Positions 1-6,709 of a stretch of 7,452 nucleotides of DNA are shown piece by piece (position 1 is the first letter of the stretch; each line of letters opens with the position of its first letter). The notes beneath the pieces are model-generated. The model did not search any database. It had not been told where the DNA came from and worked only from the letters and a program-made list of their open reading frames with translations. The position numbers and the translations under genes are program-made. The DNA comes from Methanomassiliicoccaceae archaeon (GTDB lineage Archaea; Thermoplasmatota; Thermoplasmata; Methanomassiliicoccales; Methanomethylophilaceae), in assembly GCA_016282555.1 (NCBI GenBank), contig JAEEKU010000066.1, forward strand, positions 1 through 7,452, given 5' to 3'.

Positions 1-1
1 C

Positions 2-175
2 GACTGCTTTTCCCTGATGTATGTAAAATTCCCGGAAAATATCGGATATCTGGGAAATACTGCCTTTCTGGGAACGGAATTCTTTTCAAAAGAGGGAAAA
101 TCTCTGAATCCGGAACCGGAAGCAATCCGCGGGAAATGTTTCGCCGGGAAAGACGGAACCCTTACGGAATTGTGA
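2..175 (+). CDS. C-terminal fragment of an unrecognised protein (5' end outside window)
   Basis: An open frame enters from the left edge and gives 57 residues ending GKDGTLTEL before a TGA stop at 173-175. Its composition looks like real protein: mixed hydrophobic and charged residues, a stretch reading PENIGYLGNTAFLGTEFF, and the GGA/GAA/TCC-rich codon use of the neighbouring genes. No motif, membrane segment or metal-binding pattern identifies the family, and I do not assign a function. It converges on rpoK with a 25-base gap between the two stop codons. The frame could be open by chance over this short length, but its codon use and its clean stop just before rpoK argue for a genuine gene end. 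Confidence 0.6.
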   Translation, partial: DCFSLMYVKFPENIGYLGNTAFLGTEFFSKEGKSLNPEPEAIRGKCFAGKDGTLTEL

Positions 176-190
176 AAAACTGAAAAGGTT
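173..190 (-). terminator. Possible T-rich terminator of rpoK
   Basis: Reading the minus strand past the rpoK stop, a short spacer is followed by CCTTTTCAGTTTTTC, two T-runs of 4 and 5. Archaeal RNA polymerase commonly terminates on T-rich stretches without a hairpin, so this is a plausible 3' end for rpoK and for any read-through from the operon upstream. It overlaps the stop codon of the convergent gene. The runs are short, so support is modest. Confidence 0.35.
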
Positions 191-200
191 TGGCTGAGAA

Positions 201-383
201 TCACTTTTTGACGACGCAGATGGGAATGACGCCCTCGTTGTACTCTTCCAAGGCGATATCTATGGAATCCAGCATTCCCTCGGTCTTCTCCGGATCCGCG
301 AATGCGGGCGCGCCGCAGGAAATCTGAAGAGCTCTGGCGCCGATTATTCTGGCTTTTTCGAATCTGGTAGTTTCGTTCTCCAT
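201..383 (-). CDS. rpoK: DNA-directed RNA polymerase subunit K (archaeal Rpb6/omega homologue)
   Basis: RpoK is the small archaeal RNA polymerase subunit equivalent to eukaryotic Rpb6 and bacterial omega. It binds the large subunit and helps assemble and stabilise the enzyme. The 60-residue product carries the hallmark block TRFEKARIIGARALQISCGA at residues 6-25, followed by the conserved C-terminal block DSIDIALEEYNEGVIPI (residues 39-55). Length matches archaeal RpoK, so the gene looks complete. The ATG at 381-383 is directly followed by the conserved region, and no Shine-Dalgarno precedes it. A TATA box about 35 bases upstream would give a leader of roughly 10 bases. Within the window it is not next to ribosomal protein genes; it lies 53 bases downstream of the helicase operon and converges with the gene fragment at the left edge. 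It stops with TGA. Confidence 0.93.
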   Translation of the reverse strand: MENETTRFEKARIIGARALQISCGAPAFADPEKTEGMLDSIDIALEEYNEGVIPICVVKK

Positions 384-412
384 TAAACCGACCGCACGTA
401 CAATAGCCTTTC

Positions 413-422
413 ATACTTAAAC
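413..422 (-). promoter_or_regulatory. TATA box for rpoK
   Basis: On the minus strand these bases read GTTTAAGTAT, close to the archaeal TATA consensus (TTTAWATA-like). Initiation about 25 bases downstream would fall near 390-393, leaving a leader of about 10 bases before the rpoK ATG. The box lies only 14 bases past the stop codon of the upstream operon. I see no convincing BRE element next to it. Confidence 0.55.
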
Positions 423-436
423 GCATCGTATCATTT

Positions 437-2491
437 TCATCGGAGCGATCCGCTCTTCAGTATCTCGAACACCGCGTCCGTCCAGGCGTTTCTTTCTCCG
501 GTACCGACCGGTACGTCGGCGGCGCGGGGAAGCGTCTCGTCGCAGTAGGACAGGAACTCCAGCACCGGCCGCTTCACGTCGTCGCTCAGACTGCCGGATT
601 TTTCTATGGTTCCGTATATTTCGGAATCCTTTATTCCGGGAACCGCGATCCGCATCCGCTCCGAGAGAAGTTTTCTGAGAGACAGACAGAAGCGGATGGG
701 ATTGTTTTCCGACTTCAGATTCATGCTTCTCCTAATGCCGCACCCTTTGGAAACTGCTGCGGACAGCGACGCGAACACCGATCCGAACTTCGCCAGTTTC
801 CCGTATCCGGGCGAATTTGAGATCAGGGGATAATCTTTCAGTATTTTCTCCAGAAGCGCCGAGTAACGGTTTTCCAGATAGCTGATCTCCTTTCCCTCTC
901 CGGTCTCCGCGATTCCGCAGTCCAGAACGTAACCGTCGCAATCCTTTACTCCGGTCTTTTCCTTCAGTTCGCCGAGGATGCGGGCCGCGGCGGAAGCGTC
1001 AGGCAGCCAGGAGCAGGGCTCTCCCGCGGGATTTCCGGAGAGAATGAGTTCGGCCGCAGCATCGGATATCATCTGATTTCCCGGCAGGACGAAGCCGGCC
1101 CCGGAGCGGTAAAGAAGCTCCGCTCCCCGTACGGGCCCGTATCCGCTGATGACCGATCCGGCGAGATCGTCCCCGTACACATCGTAACTTCTGGATATCA
1201 GTTTTAATAACTGCTCCAGATCTTCGGGGGATTCGGTTTCCGTCTTCCCGCACAGCCATTTTTCAAGAGCTCTTCCCAGAGGCTCCTTACAGCGATCGTC
1301 CAGGGAACCGGCCGCGGCCAGAATCTTCCTGGCGGAATCTTTTCCTTCCTCCATCCCGCTTATGATTCTTCCGGTGAGAACGGAATCGTCGTTCAGCAGC
1401 AGCGCCGTTTCCCCGATCACTCTCAGGTCTTCGCTCTTTGCCGCGCGCTTTCCCTCCAGCAGGAAGTCCACGGCATCCTTTATCTCCCGGCGGGACATGT
1501 CGTGGAAAGCTACGATCTTAGCAGCTATCTTCTCGCCGAAGTCCTCCAGCCCGACGGTCTTTCTTACGAACCAGTACTTTTTCCCTTCTGAGGCGGAGAT
1601 CAGAACGGCGGCGTCGCAGTCCGCGGAATCCGGAAGCCTGGCTTTATCTGGGTACTGTATCCTGGAGAGGCCCGGGCCGTAGAAGAGAATCCCGCCTCCG
1701 ATCCGGAACCCGGAGGGAAGCATATAGCCGCATCCCTCTCCCGGAAGCTCGTCCCTCCACTTCTTCACTTCGAACGTTCCGGGCGGCATCTGAAAAACCT
1801 CCTCTGGTATTTTCTTAAGAATCGGACCTTTGTAAGAGTCCCTCAGATACGCGAGATCGATGCCCTGGGAACCCGCGAACCTGAAGTTTCCGGACTCCTT
1901 GTCCAAAAACAGCTCCGGAGATATCAGAGCGTACCCCGAAGGCATGTTGGACGTATCGATCCTGGCATTCTTTATTTCCGAAAAGGGATCTATGCCGAAC
2001 TGCTCCTTATGCCCGCCGACGTACGAGATCAGGAGATCCCTGGCGTCTGCAGACAGCCGTATCTGCCTGTCCGAAAATGAGATGTTGTAATCCGGAGAGA
2101 CCTTTTCCGTCCTCCAGGGGCAGTAGACGATAACCGAATCGATCTGCTTCCTCTCCGCGGACGAGATGCGCATCCTGAGGAGCTGGCTGCCGGTTTCGGA
2201 TACGGCGATTTTGCTGAACGGGGTATCCGGCTCTATCCTGCTGGCGGTATTGTTCAGCATACCTGCGGCGGAAAGACGCATGAGGGCGTCCCTCACCAGC
2301 GGAAAAAGATCCGTATGCATCGAAAAAAGGTTCATCGTCTGAATTATATTCAGATCGAAAATCCCTCCGGTTTCGGCCATTTTGGCCGCCAGAAAGTCCA
2401 GGCCGGAAATCTTCCTTATCTGGAGAACCGTCCCGGTGAACCTCGCCTTTATGACCGGGAGCTCGAGCTCCGTATGCACGTTATCGCTCAC
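437..2491 (-). CDS. Uncharacterised 684-aa partner of the SF1 helicase, winged-helix-like N-terminus
   Basis: I do not recognise this family. The start is the GTG at 2489-2491: it overlaps the helicase stop as GTGA and is preceded, 5 bases away, by a strong Shine-Dalgarno GGAGGTG. An in-frame ATG 10 codons further upstream (2521) lacks these signals and would only re-read the helicase end. Residues about 42-108 look like a winged helix: a helix-turn-helix stretch ending LFPLVRDALMRLSAAGML (62-79), then a possible wing and a strand reading PFSKIAVSETG (91-101). Residues 110-320 alternate predicted strands and loops with glycine-rich parts (GEGCGYMLPSGFRIGGGILF at 251-270). Residues 320-684 are mainly helical, with alanine- and leucine-rich segments. 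There is no signal peptide or transmembrane helix, so it is probably cytoplasmic. I found no convincing catalytic motif (no HKD, Walker A or HEPN RxxxxH). Tight coupling to the helicase suggests the two proteins work together, perhaps with this one binding nucleic acid or acting as effector; that is inference. It stops with TGA 53 bases before rpoK. Confidence 0.85.
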   Translation of the reverse strand: MSDNVHTELELPVIKARFTGTVLQIRKISGLDFLAAKMAETGGIFDLNIIQTMNLFSMHTDLFPLVRDALMRLSAAGMLNNTASRIEPDTPFSKIAVSETGSQLLRMRISSAERKQIDSVIVYCPWRTEKVSPDYNISFSDRQIRLSADARDLLISYVGGHKEQFGIDPFSEIKNARIDTSNMPSGYALISPELFLDKESGNFRFAGSQGIDLAYLRDSYKGPILKKIPEEVFQMPPGTFEVKKWRDELPGEGCGYMLPSGFRIGGGILFYGPGLSRIQYPDKARLPDSADCDAAVLISASEGKKYWFVRKTVGLEDFGEKIAAKIVAFHDMSRREIKDAVDFLLEGKRAAKSEDLRVIGETALLLNDDSVLTGRIISGMEEGKDSARKILAAAGSLDDRCKEPLGRALEKWLCGKTETESPEDLEQLLKLISRSYDVYGDDLAGSVISGYGPVRGAELLYRSGAGFVLPGNQMISDAAAELILSGNPAGEPCSWLPDASAAARILGELKEKTGVKDCDGYVLDCGIAETGEGKEISYLENRYSALLEKILKDYPLISNSPGYGKLAKFGSVFASLSAAVSKGCGIRRSMNLKSENNPIRFCLSLRKLLSERMRIAVPGIKDSEIYGTIEKSGSLSDDVKRPVLEFLSYCDETLPRAADVPVGTGERNAWTDAVFEILKSGSLR

Positions 2492-5400
2492 AGAACCACC
2501 TCCGAAGAGTCGGCGAAGCATCCGCGCAGGCGCAGATCCGAGATGATATCCTTGTATACGTACTCCTGCTTTCCGTCGATCTCGACCGGCGTCTTTTCGA
2601 GGATGCCGGCGTTCCCGACGATTATCAGAAGACGCCTGGCGCGGCTCATGGCTACGTTTATGCGTCTGAAATCGGAGATGAATCTGGACGCGGAGGTCCT
2701 TACCAGAGACAGTATTATTATATCCCTCTCGTCCCCCTGGAAATCGTCCACCGCTTTGACCATGAATCTCTCCTCGCCGTCGTTCCTGAACGCCTTGAGA
2801 TCGGTCTCCGCGCCGGCATCCATGCGAAGTTTCTTCTTGATCAGCTTCATCTGATCCGAATATGGCGTTATCACGCCCATCGACATCCTGCGATCCGGAT
2901 CCTCCAGAGGATTCCCGTCCGAATCGTATTTACAGCATGCGTCCAGGATCCTGACCATCCGGAAAACCGTCTCGGCTTCTGATTCGTTGGAGAACGAAGT
3001 GCTTCCGCTCTCCATCCTCTCCCTGCCTCTGCAGTCTATGAAAAGAACGGAATGCTCCGGAACTATTAGCGGGCGCGTTTTCCCGGCAGCCGATATGCGG
3101 TGCTCTTTCTCCGGAACTCCCTCCGGCATCTCCAGGGCCCCGCCGTAAAATCTGTTTATTACTCCCATTATCTCCGAAGTCATGCGGTACTGGGTCCTCA
3201 GCATGGTTTTGGAATGGCTTCCGGCCGCTTCGAACATCTTCTGAAACAGAGGCTCGGAATACATCCCGGCGTATTTTCTGTTCAGTTCCCTGAGATCGTT
3301 GTCCTCGTTTCTTTCGTTATACACCGGGGGAAGCTGCTTATGGTCGCCTACCAGAATGATCTTCTTTCCGAAAGACATGGGGCGTATAAGCTCCGGAAAC
3401 GGCACTTTGCTCACTTCGTCAATAATAACGGTATCGATCCCCATCCTGCGGAGATCTATCTGGGGGCCTTCGTCCTTTTTCACACCAGCAACGTTTTCCT
3501 TCACGGTGCATGTCATCCCGACGACGTTGACGTAGCCGGAAAACTCGTCGATCAGTATTTCGGAATCTATTCCGGGAGTATTTTTCTCGGAGAGGTAGCC
3601 GCTGATCTCCCTGCATTCCTCTTCGGCTCCGGATAAATTTCCGGAAAGACTGCCCAGCACCGCTTCCGTCCGGTTTACGATTTTCATCGCGTCCTCCACG
3701 GTCTCGTAGCGATCGGTGATCCTCAGAGCGGAGAACAGTCCGGAGATCATTCCGCGGATCTCCTTCTCCGCGGCGCTGAATTCGATGAAGGGCTGCTGCT
3801 CCTCCAGAGAGCTGATCCTGCTCTGATACAGTTTTATTACATTTTCGGCGTCGGCCGGATCGAGTCTGGAGGATTTTTCGTACTCGTCCCGGTCCGCTTC
3901 CGACACCGAGCGCAGTATATCGCGGATCGTTTCCAGCTGCAGCCTGACATTGCGGAGACTCCTCGGCTTTCCGCCGGAATATAGAACGGAGAAAATGTCT
4001 CCGGGAAGATTTCCCTCGTCGTAGCAGGCGCCGTAGAACTCCTCCGTCTCGGAGAGAGTATCCTCGGACATCCTGATCAGGCTGCTGCATATCCCGTCTC
4101 TTCCGAAAAGGACGCGGTCCTTGTCCCCGCTGGTCTGGACGAAGGAGAACAGGGAGCGTATCTCCAGAACGTAGTCTCTGTAATCCTCCTGCTCGAAATC
4201 ATCCAGTCTGGACAGCATATCGCATGCGGCGTAGTATCTTTTCCGGTTAGATTCGAGCTGGGCGTTGTCGCAGTTGAGTTTGTCCAGGCGTTCGTTGAAC
4301 TCGCGGGATACCGATCTGAGCTTCCTGATTATGCTGTCGGCGCCGCTGCGGGACGAGGTGTATTTTTCCCTGTAGTATTCCCTGATCCCGGCTATCTTTT
4401 CCAGCGCTCCGGATACTTCTCCCGGGTTCCCGATAAACTCCGCGCGGAGATCTATTCCTGATCTGATTCCCTCGTAGAACGTCGAAACTATCTCCTTAAG
4501 CTCGTACCGGCTCTCCTTCTTTTCCGCCATTATGCGTATCGGCCGGATGAAACTGTACGGACGGAGCCTGTCGAACGCGTTATCCACCGCTTTATTTCCC
4601 TGGCTGGCTATGAGGACTTTCCTGCCGCGTATGACCTCCTGGGCGGTAATCTCCGCGATAACCTGGGTCTTCCCGGTTCCCGGAGGGCCCTGTATGAGAT
4701 AAATTCCGTTGGAAGAGACCGCTCCGTTGATAGCTTTCAGCTGGAGAGGATTGAAATGAGTTCCGAACAGATGCCCCGCCGGAACCTCCCTGTAAAGAGG
4801 GGCGATTTCAGGAGAGAACAGAAAAGAAATCAGATACGGATTGGTCATCGTGCCGTTAAGAAGGCTTCTGACGGCCTGTCTCTGGCGCTCGATGGAGCTC
4901 CTCTCGGCAGCATCATCCTCCGCGATGACGAATTCCCTGCGTCCGGAGAAATATTCCTCTCTGGATCTGACTCCCTGCACGACGGATTCTTCCTCTCCCG
5001 GAATTATTCTGAAATAAACGGTAAGAACGTTTTTGGATAATTTCAGCGAGAGCTCGCCCAGCGCGGCGTCGCGTTTCTCTTTGGCGGCATCGCGCATTAA
5101 CCTGAATTCGCCTTTCAGGGAGGATTTGATGGAAGAATTGAGCTCCCCCTCTTTCTTTCTGAGAAGTTTTCCGGCCTTCTTTTCCCGGTAACGGACGGCC
5201 GCCTCTGCGGCGCATTCGCCGGAATCTACCGAATTATAAATCTCGTCCCATCCCGGAACGCTTCCGGCCGGCCCCGATTCCATCAGGCCGAGGTACAGCT
5301 CCTCGGCTTTCCCTTTTCTGATCGTTTCCGCTTCGGCGGCTATTTCGTCCGCGCCTTCCGAAACAGTTTCTTCGAGAAGCCGGATGAATTCATCGGATTT

Positions 5401-6591
5401 CTCATACCGCGAGATCTCCTGCGCTTTCAGTTCCGCGGCCTTTTCCTCGAAGAGCCCGTCTATTCTCCTGATCTCCTCTCTGTACTCTTCTTCTATCGGA
5501 AAAGTCTCCTCTTCCGTGAAAGAGCTGCACATCACGGCTTCTGAAATACGCTCTCCGGGACTTGAATAATTTTTATCTTTTTCGCGTTCTTCGGGCTCCC
5601 GGAAAGATCCGTCTTCCGCCGGATCCATTATTCTGACTATCCCTTTGGTCGCGGCGTTGAACTTATCCGTATATCTGCGCATTTCCGGCTTGGAAAGCGC
5701 CTTGCTGATGACGTGTTCTATCTTCACCAGAATGCACTGAGGCATTCCCGGGATTATCTCGTCCGTCCATCCGGTGGTGCCGTCGGAAACGAGAATGTTT
5801 TTTCCCTTGAGTCCGGCCAGATCGGAGAAGCAGGACTGAATGAATACGGGCCTGCGGATCCTGAATCCTTCTTCGGCCCTGCATCCGGCGGACGATTCGC
5901 GCATATCCAGAAAATCCAGCCAGTCATTGAGAACGGTCCTCGTCTCGCGGGGATTCAGCACGGGATACTTTTCTTTGATAAGAGACACGGTGCCGGGATT
6001 TATGATATTCTTCGAATGATCGGCCGTCTTTCTGTTCCTGATCTCCCTGCCGTCCGTATCGTAATAGACGTCCGAACCGTCTTTCAGCGTGAGATAAACC
6101 GAACATTTCAGCTCGGTCTCGCCTATGTACTTCCCCGTATGCCCGGCCGTCATAACTCCGGTGACCATAAACTCCCAGATGCGGATTTTGTCATTGAACT
6201 CGAAATTGCCCGAGAAAACTATATCGAGATCCCGATCGAAAGCCGAGACCGTCCGCATAACGACATTGTCCAGTTCCGGGGGCTCCGGACCGGCCTTATC
6301 GAATGCCGGATGAAGAAAATAAACCGTCTTCACAGGTTCCCTTCCGTAAAGATGGTCGGTAACGAACCGGCCTATGCCGCCATGGCTGAGGACTTCGTCG
6401 TATATGCTTCTGAACTGCTGTTCCAGCGGGACTATTCTGGTTCCTTTGTCCGTGGATCTTCTGTAATAATACTTGGAAAGATTGATCGAAACCGTCCCGT
6501 CGGATGCGCGTTCCCCTTCGGAAACGGTCTGAACAGCTTTAGGCCGTTCATAGACTGCTGAGCGGGTAGTTTTAAACGGAGAAGGGACCAT
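2488..6591 (-). CDS. Large superfamily 1 helicase, UPF1/DNA2/Nam7-like (COG1112 type)
   Basis: This 1367-aa protein is an ATP-dependent nucleic-acid helicase or translocase. All core motifs are present: Q-motif region FNPLQLKAI (613-621), Walker A GPPGTGKT (635-642, Lys641), motif Ia ASQGNKAVDN (662-671), Walker B/motif II DEVSK (1058-1062), motif III GDHKQLPP (1082-1089), motif IV QYRM (1134-1137), ITPYSDQ (1241-1247), motif V VDDFQGDERD (1281-1290) and motif VI INVAMSRARR (1311-1320). The core should be active. Residues 1-330 form an unknown region with strands around 120-180. Residues about 360-520 are highly charged and helical, probably coiled coil. Residues 520-600 may be the 1B barrel region of this helicase class. 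An insertion of about 330 residues (690-1025), also charged and helical, separates motifs Ia and II. The ATG at 6591 is chosen because a TTTATATA box sits 21 bases upstream, giving a leaderless mRNA. The frame stays open to 7044, but that part is antisense to the Sel1 gene. It overlaps the downstream 684-aa gene by 4 bases. Helicases of this type serve RNA turnover, DNA repair and antiviral defence; which applies here is undetermined. Confidence 0.92.
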   Translation of the reverse strand: MVPSPFKTTRSAVYERPKAVQTVSEGERASDGTVSINLSKYYYRRSTDKGTRIVPLEQQFRSIYDEVLSHGGIGRFVTDHLYGREPVKTVYFLHPAFDKAGPEPPELDNVVMRTVSAFDRDLDIVFSGNFEFNDKIRIWEFMVTGVMTAGHTGKYIGETELKCSVYLTLKDGSDVYYDTDGREIRNRKTADHSKNIINPGTVSLIKEKYPVLNPRETRTVLNDWLDFLDMRESSAGCRAEEGFRIRRPVFIQSCFSDLAGLKGKNILVSDGTTGWTDEIIPGMPQCILVKIEHVISKALSKPEMRRYTDKFNAATKGIVRIMDPAEDGSFREPEEREKDKNYSSPGERISEAVMCSSFTEEETFPIEEEYREEIRRIDGLFEEKAAELKAQEISRYEKSDEFIRLLEETVSEGADEIAAEAETIRKGKAEELYLGLMESGPAGSVPGWDEIYNSVDSGECAAEAAVRYREKKAGKLLRKKEGELNSSIKSSLKGEFRLMRDAAKEKRDAALGELSLKLSKNVLTVYFRIIPGEEESVVQGVRSREEYFSGRREFVIAEDDAAERSSIERQRQAVRSLLNGTMTNPYLISFLFSPEIAPLYREVPAGHLFGTHFNPLQLKAINGAVSSNGIYLIQGPPGTGKTQVIAEITAQEVIRGRKVLIASQGNKAVDNAFDRLRPYSFIRPIRIMAEKKESRYELKEIVSTFYEGIRSGIDLRAEFIGNPGEVSGALEKIAGIREYYREKYTSSRSGADSIIRKLRSVSREFNERLDKLNCDNAQLESNRKRYYAACDMLSRLDDFEQEDYRDYVLEIRSLFSFVQTSGDKDRVLFGRDGICSSLIRMSEDTLSETEEFYGACYDEGNLPGDIFSVLYSGGKPRSLRNVRLQLETIRDILRSVSEADRDEYEKSSRLDPADAENVIKLYQSRISSLEEQQPFIEFSAAEKEIRGMISGLFSALRITDRYETVEDAMKIVNRTEAVLGSLSGNLSGAEEECREISGYLSEKNTPGIDSEILIDEFSGYVNVVGMTCTVKENVAGVKKDEGPQIDLRRMGIDTVIIDEVSKVPFPELIRPMSFGKKIILVGDHKQLPPVYNERNEDNDLRELNRKYAGMYSEPLFQKMFEAAGSHSKTMLRTQYRMTSEIMGVINRFYGGALEMPEGVPEKEHRISAAGKTRPLIVPEHSVLFIDCRGRERMESGSTSFSNESEAETVFRMVRILDACCKYDSDGNPLEDPDRRMSMGVITPYSDQMKLIKKKLRMDAGAETDLKAFRNDGEERFMVKAVDDFQGDERDIIILSLVRTSASRFISDFRRINVAMSRARRLLIIVGNAGILEKTPVEIDGKQEYVYKDIISDLRLRGCFADSSEVVL
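2497..2503 (-). promoter_or_regulatory. Shine-Dalgarno deciding the GTG start of the 684-aa gene
   Basis: The minus strand reads GGAGGTG here, then 5 bases, then GTG at 2491-2489. This closely matches the anti-Shine-Dalgarno at the 16S rRNA 3' end and has standard spacing. It lies inside the last codons of the helicase gene. It therefore fixes the start at GTG 2491 rather than ATG 2521 and points to translational coupling. Confidence 0.85.
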
Positions 6592-6612
6592 GAAAACGGC
6601 ATTTACTCCGGA

Positions 6613-6620
6613 TATATAAA
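6613..6620 (-). promoter_or_regulatory. TATA box of the helicase operon (leaderless)
   Basis: The minus strand reads TTTATATA, a perfect archaeal TATA box. Its centre is about 25 bases upstream of the ATG at 6591, so transcription should start at or within a base or two of the start codon. No Shine-Dalgarno is needed, and none lies at the usual spacing. The box is followed directly by TCCGGAG (6612-6606). Confidence 0.75.
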
Positions 6621-6668
6621 TTGATAAAAAGCCGGGCCTGATGATTTCAAGGCTGCGCCTCACAACCC

Positions 6669-6677
6669 ATATATTTT
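6669..6677 (+). promoter_or_regulatory. Probable TATA box of the Sel1-repeat gene
   Basis: The plus strand reads ATATATTTT here, an AT-only stretch similar to an archaeal TATA box. Initiation about 25 bases downstream would fall near 6698, leaving a leader of about 12 bases before the ATG at 6710. The match is weaker than that of the helicase box. Confidence 0.5.
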
Positions 6678-6709
6678 TCCGGAGATATACACGCCGCAGT
6701 GGCTGCCGT

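Larger units (their letters stand above)
6592..6709. promoter_or_regulatory. Divergent promoter region between the helicase operon and the Sel1 gene
   Basis: This 118-bp stretch holds no gene. It carries back-to-back TATA boxes (6613-6620 minus, about 6669-6677 plus). Each is followed by TCCGGAG at nearly the same distance before the predicted start site (6606-6612 on minus, 6678-6684 on plus), so the two copies form a wide inverted repeat. Between the boxes lies a small perfect inverted repeat, AGGC-TGC-GCCT, at 6650-6660. These could be regulator sites shared by both genes, but TCCGGA is common throughout the window, so the evidence is suggestive only. Confidence 0.55.

Noticed and set aside
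1582..1632. PD-(D/E)xK-like spacing (PD ... EGK) in the 684-aa protein at residues about 287-303
   Set aside because: The EGK falls in a turn before the strand YWFVRKT rather than within a strand as in true nucleases of this fold. The residues may match by chance.
2315..2854. Plus-strand 179-codon frame across the helicase/partner junction
   Set aside because: It is antisense to two well-supported genes, has a shadow-like composition and no start signals.
3419..4090. Minus-strand 223-codon frame overlapping the helicase insertion
   Set aside because: It is a shifted reading of the helicase gene. Its translation is rich in arginine and low-complexity, typical of an out-of-frame shadow.
5713..6561. 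Plus-strand open frame of 282 codons opposite the helicase N-terminal region
   Set aside because: It lies entirely antisense to the helicase gene, has no promoter or Shine-Dalgarno and no recognisable domain. Long antisense frames are expected when TAA and TAG are rare.
6571..6577. TTTAAAA-like box on the minus strand inside the first helicase codons
   Set aside because: It would start transcription near 6548, where no in-frame start codon is placed to use it. The TTTATATA at 6613-6620 fits the ATG at 6591 exactly.
6600..6602. ATG preceded by GGAG on the minus strand, just upstream of the helicase start
   Set aside because: It is out of frame with the helicase, opens only a short frame, and would lie upstream of the predicted transcription start.
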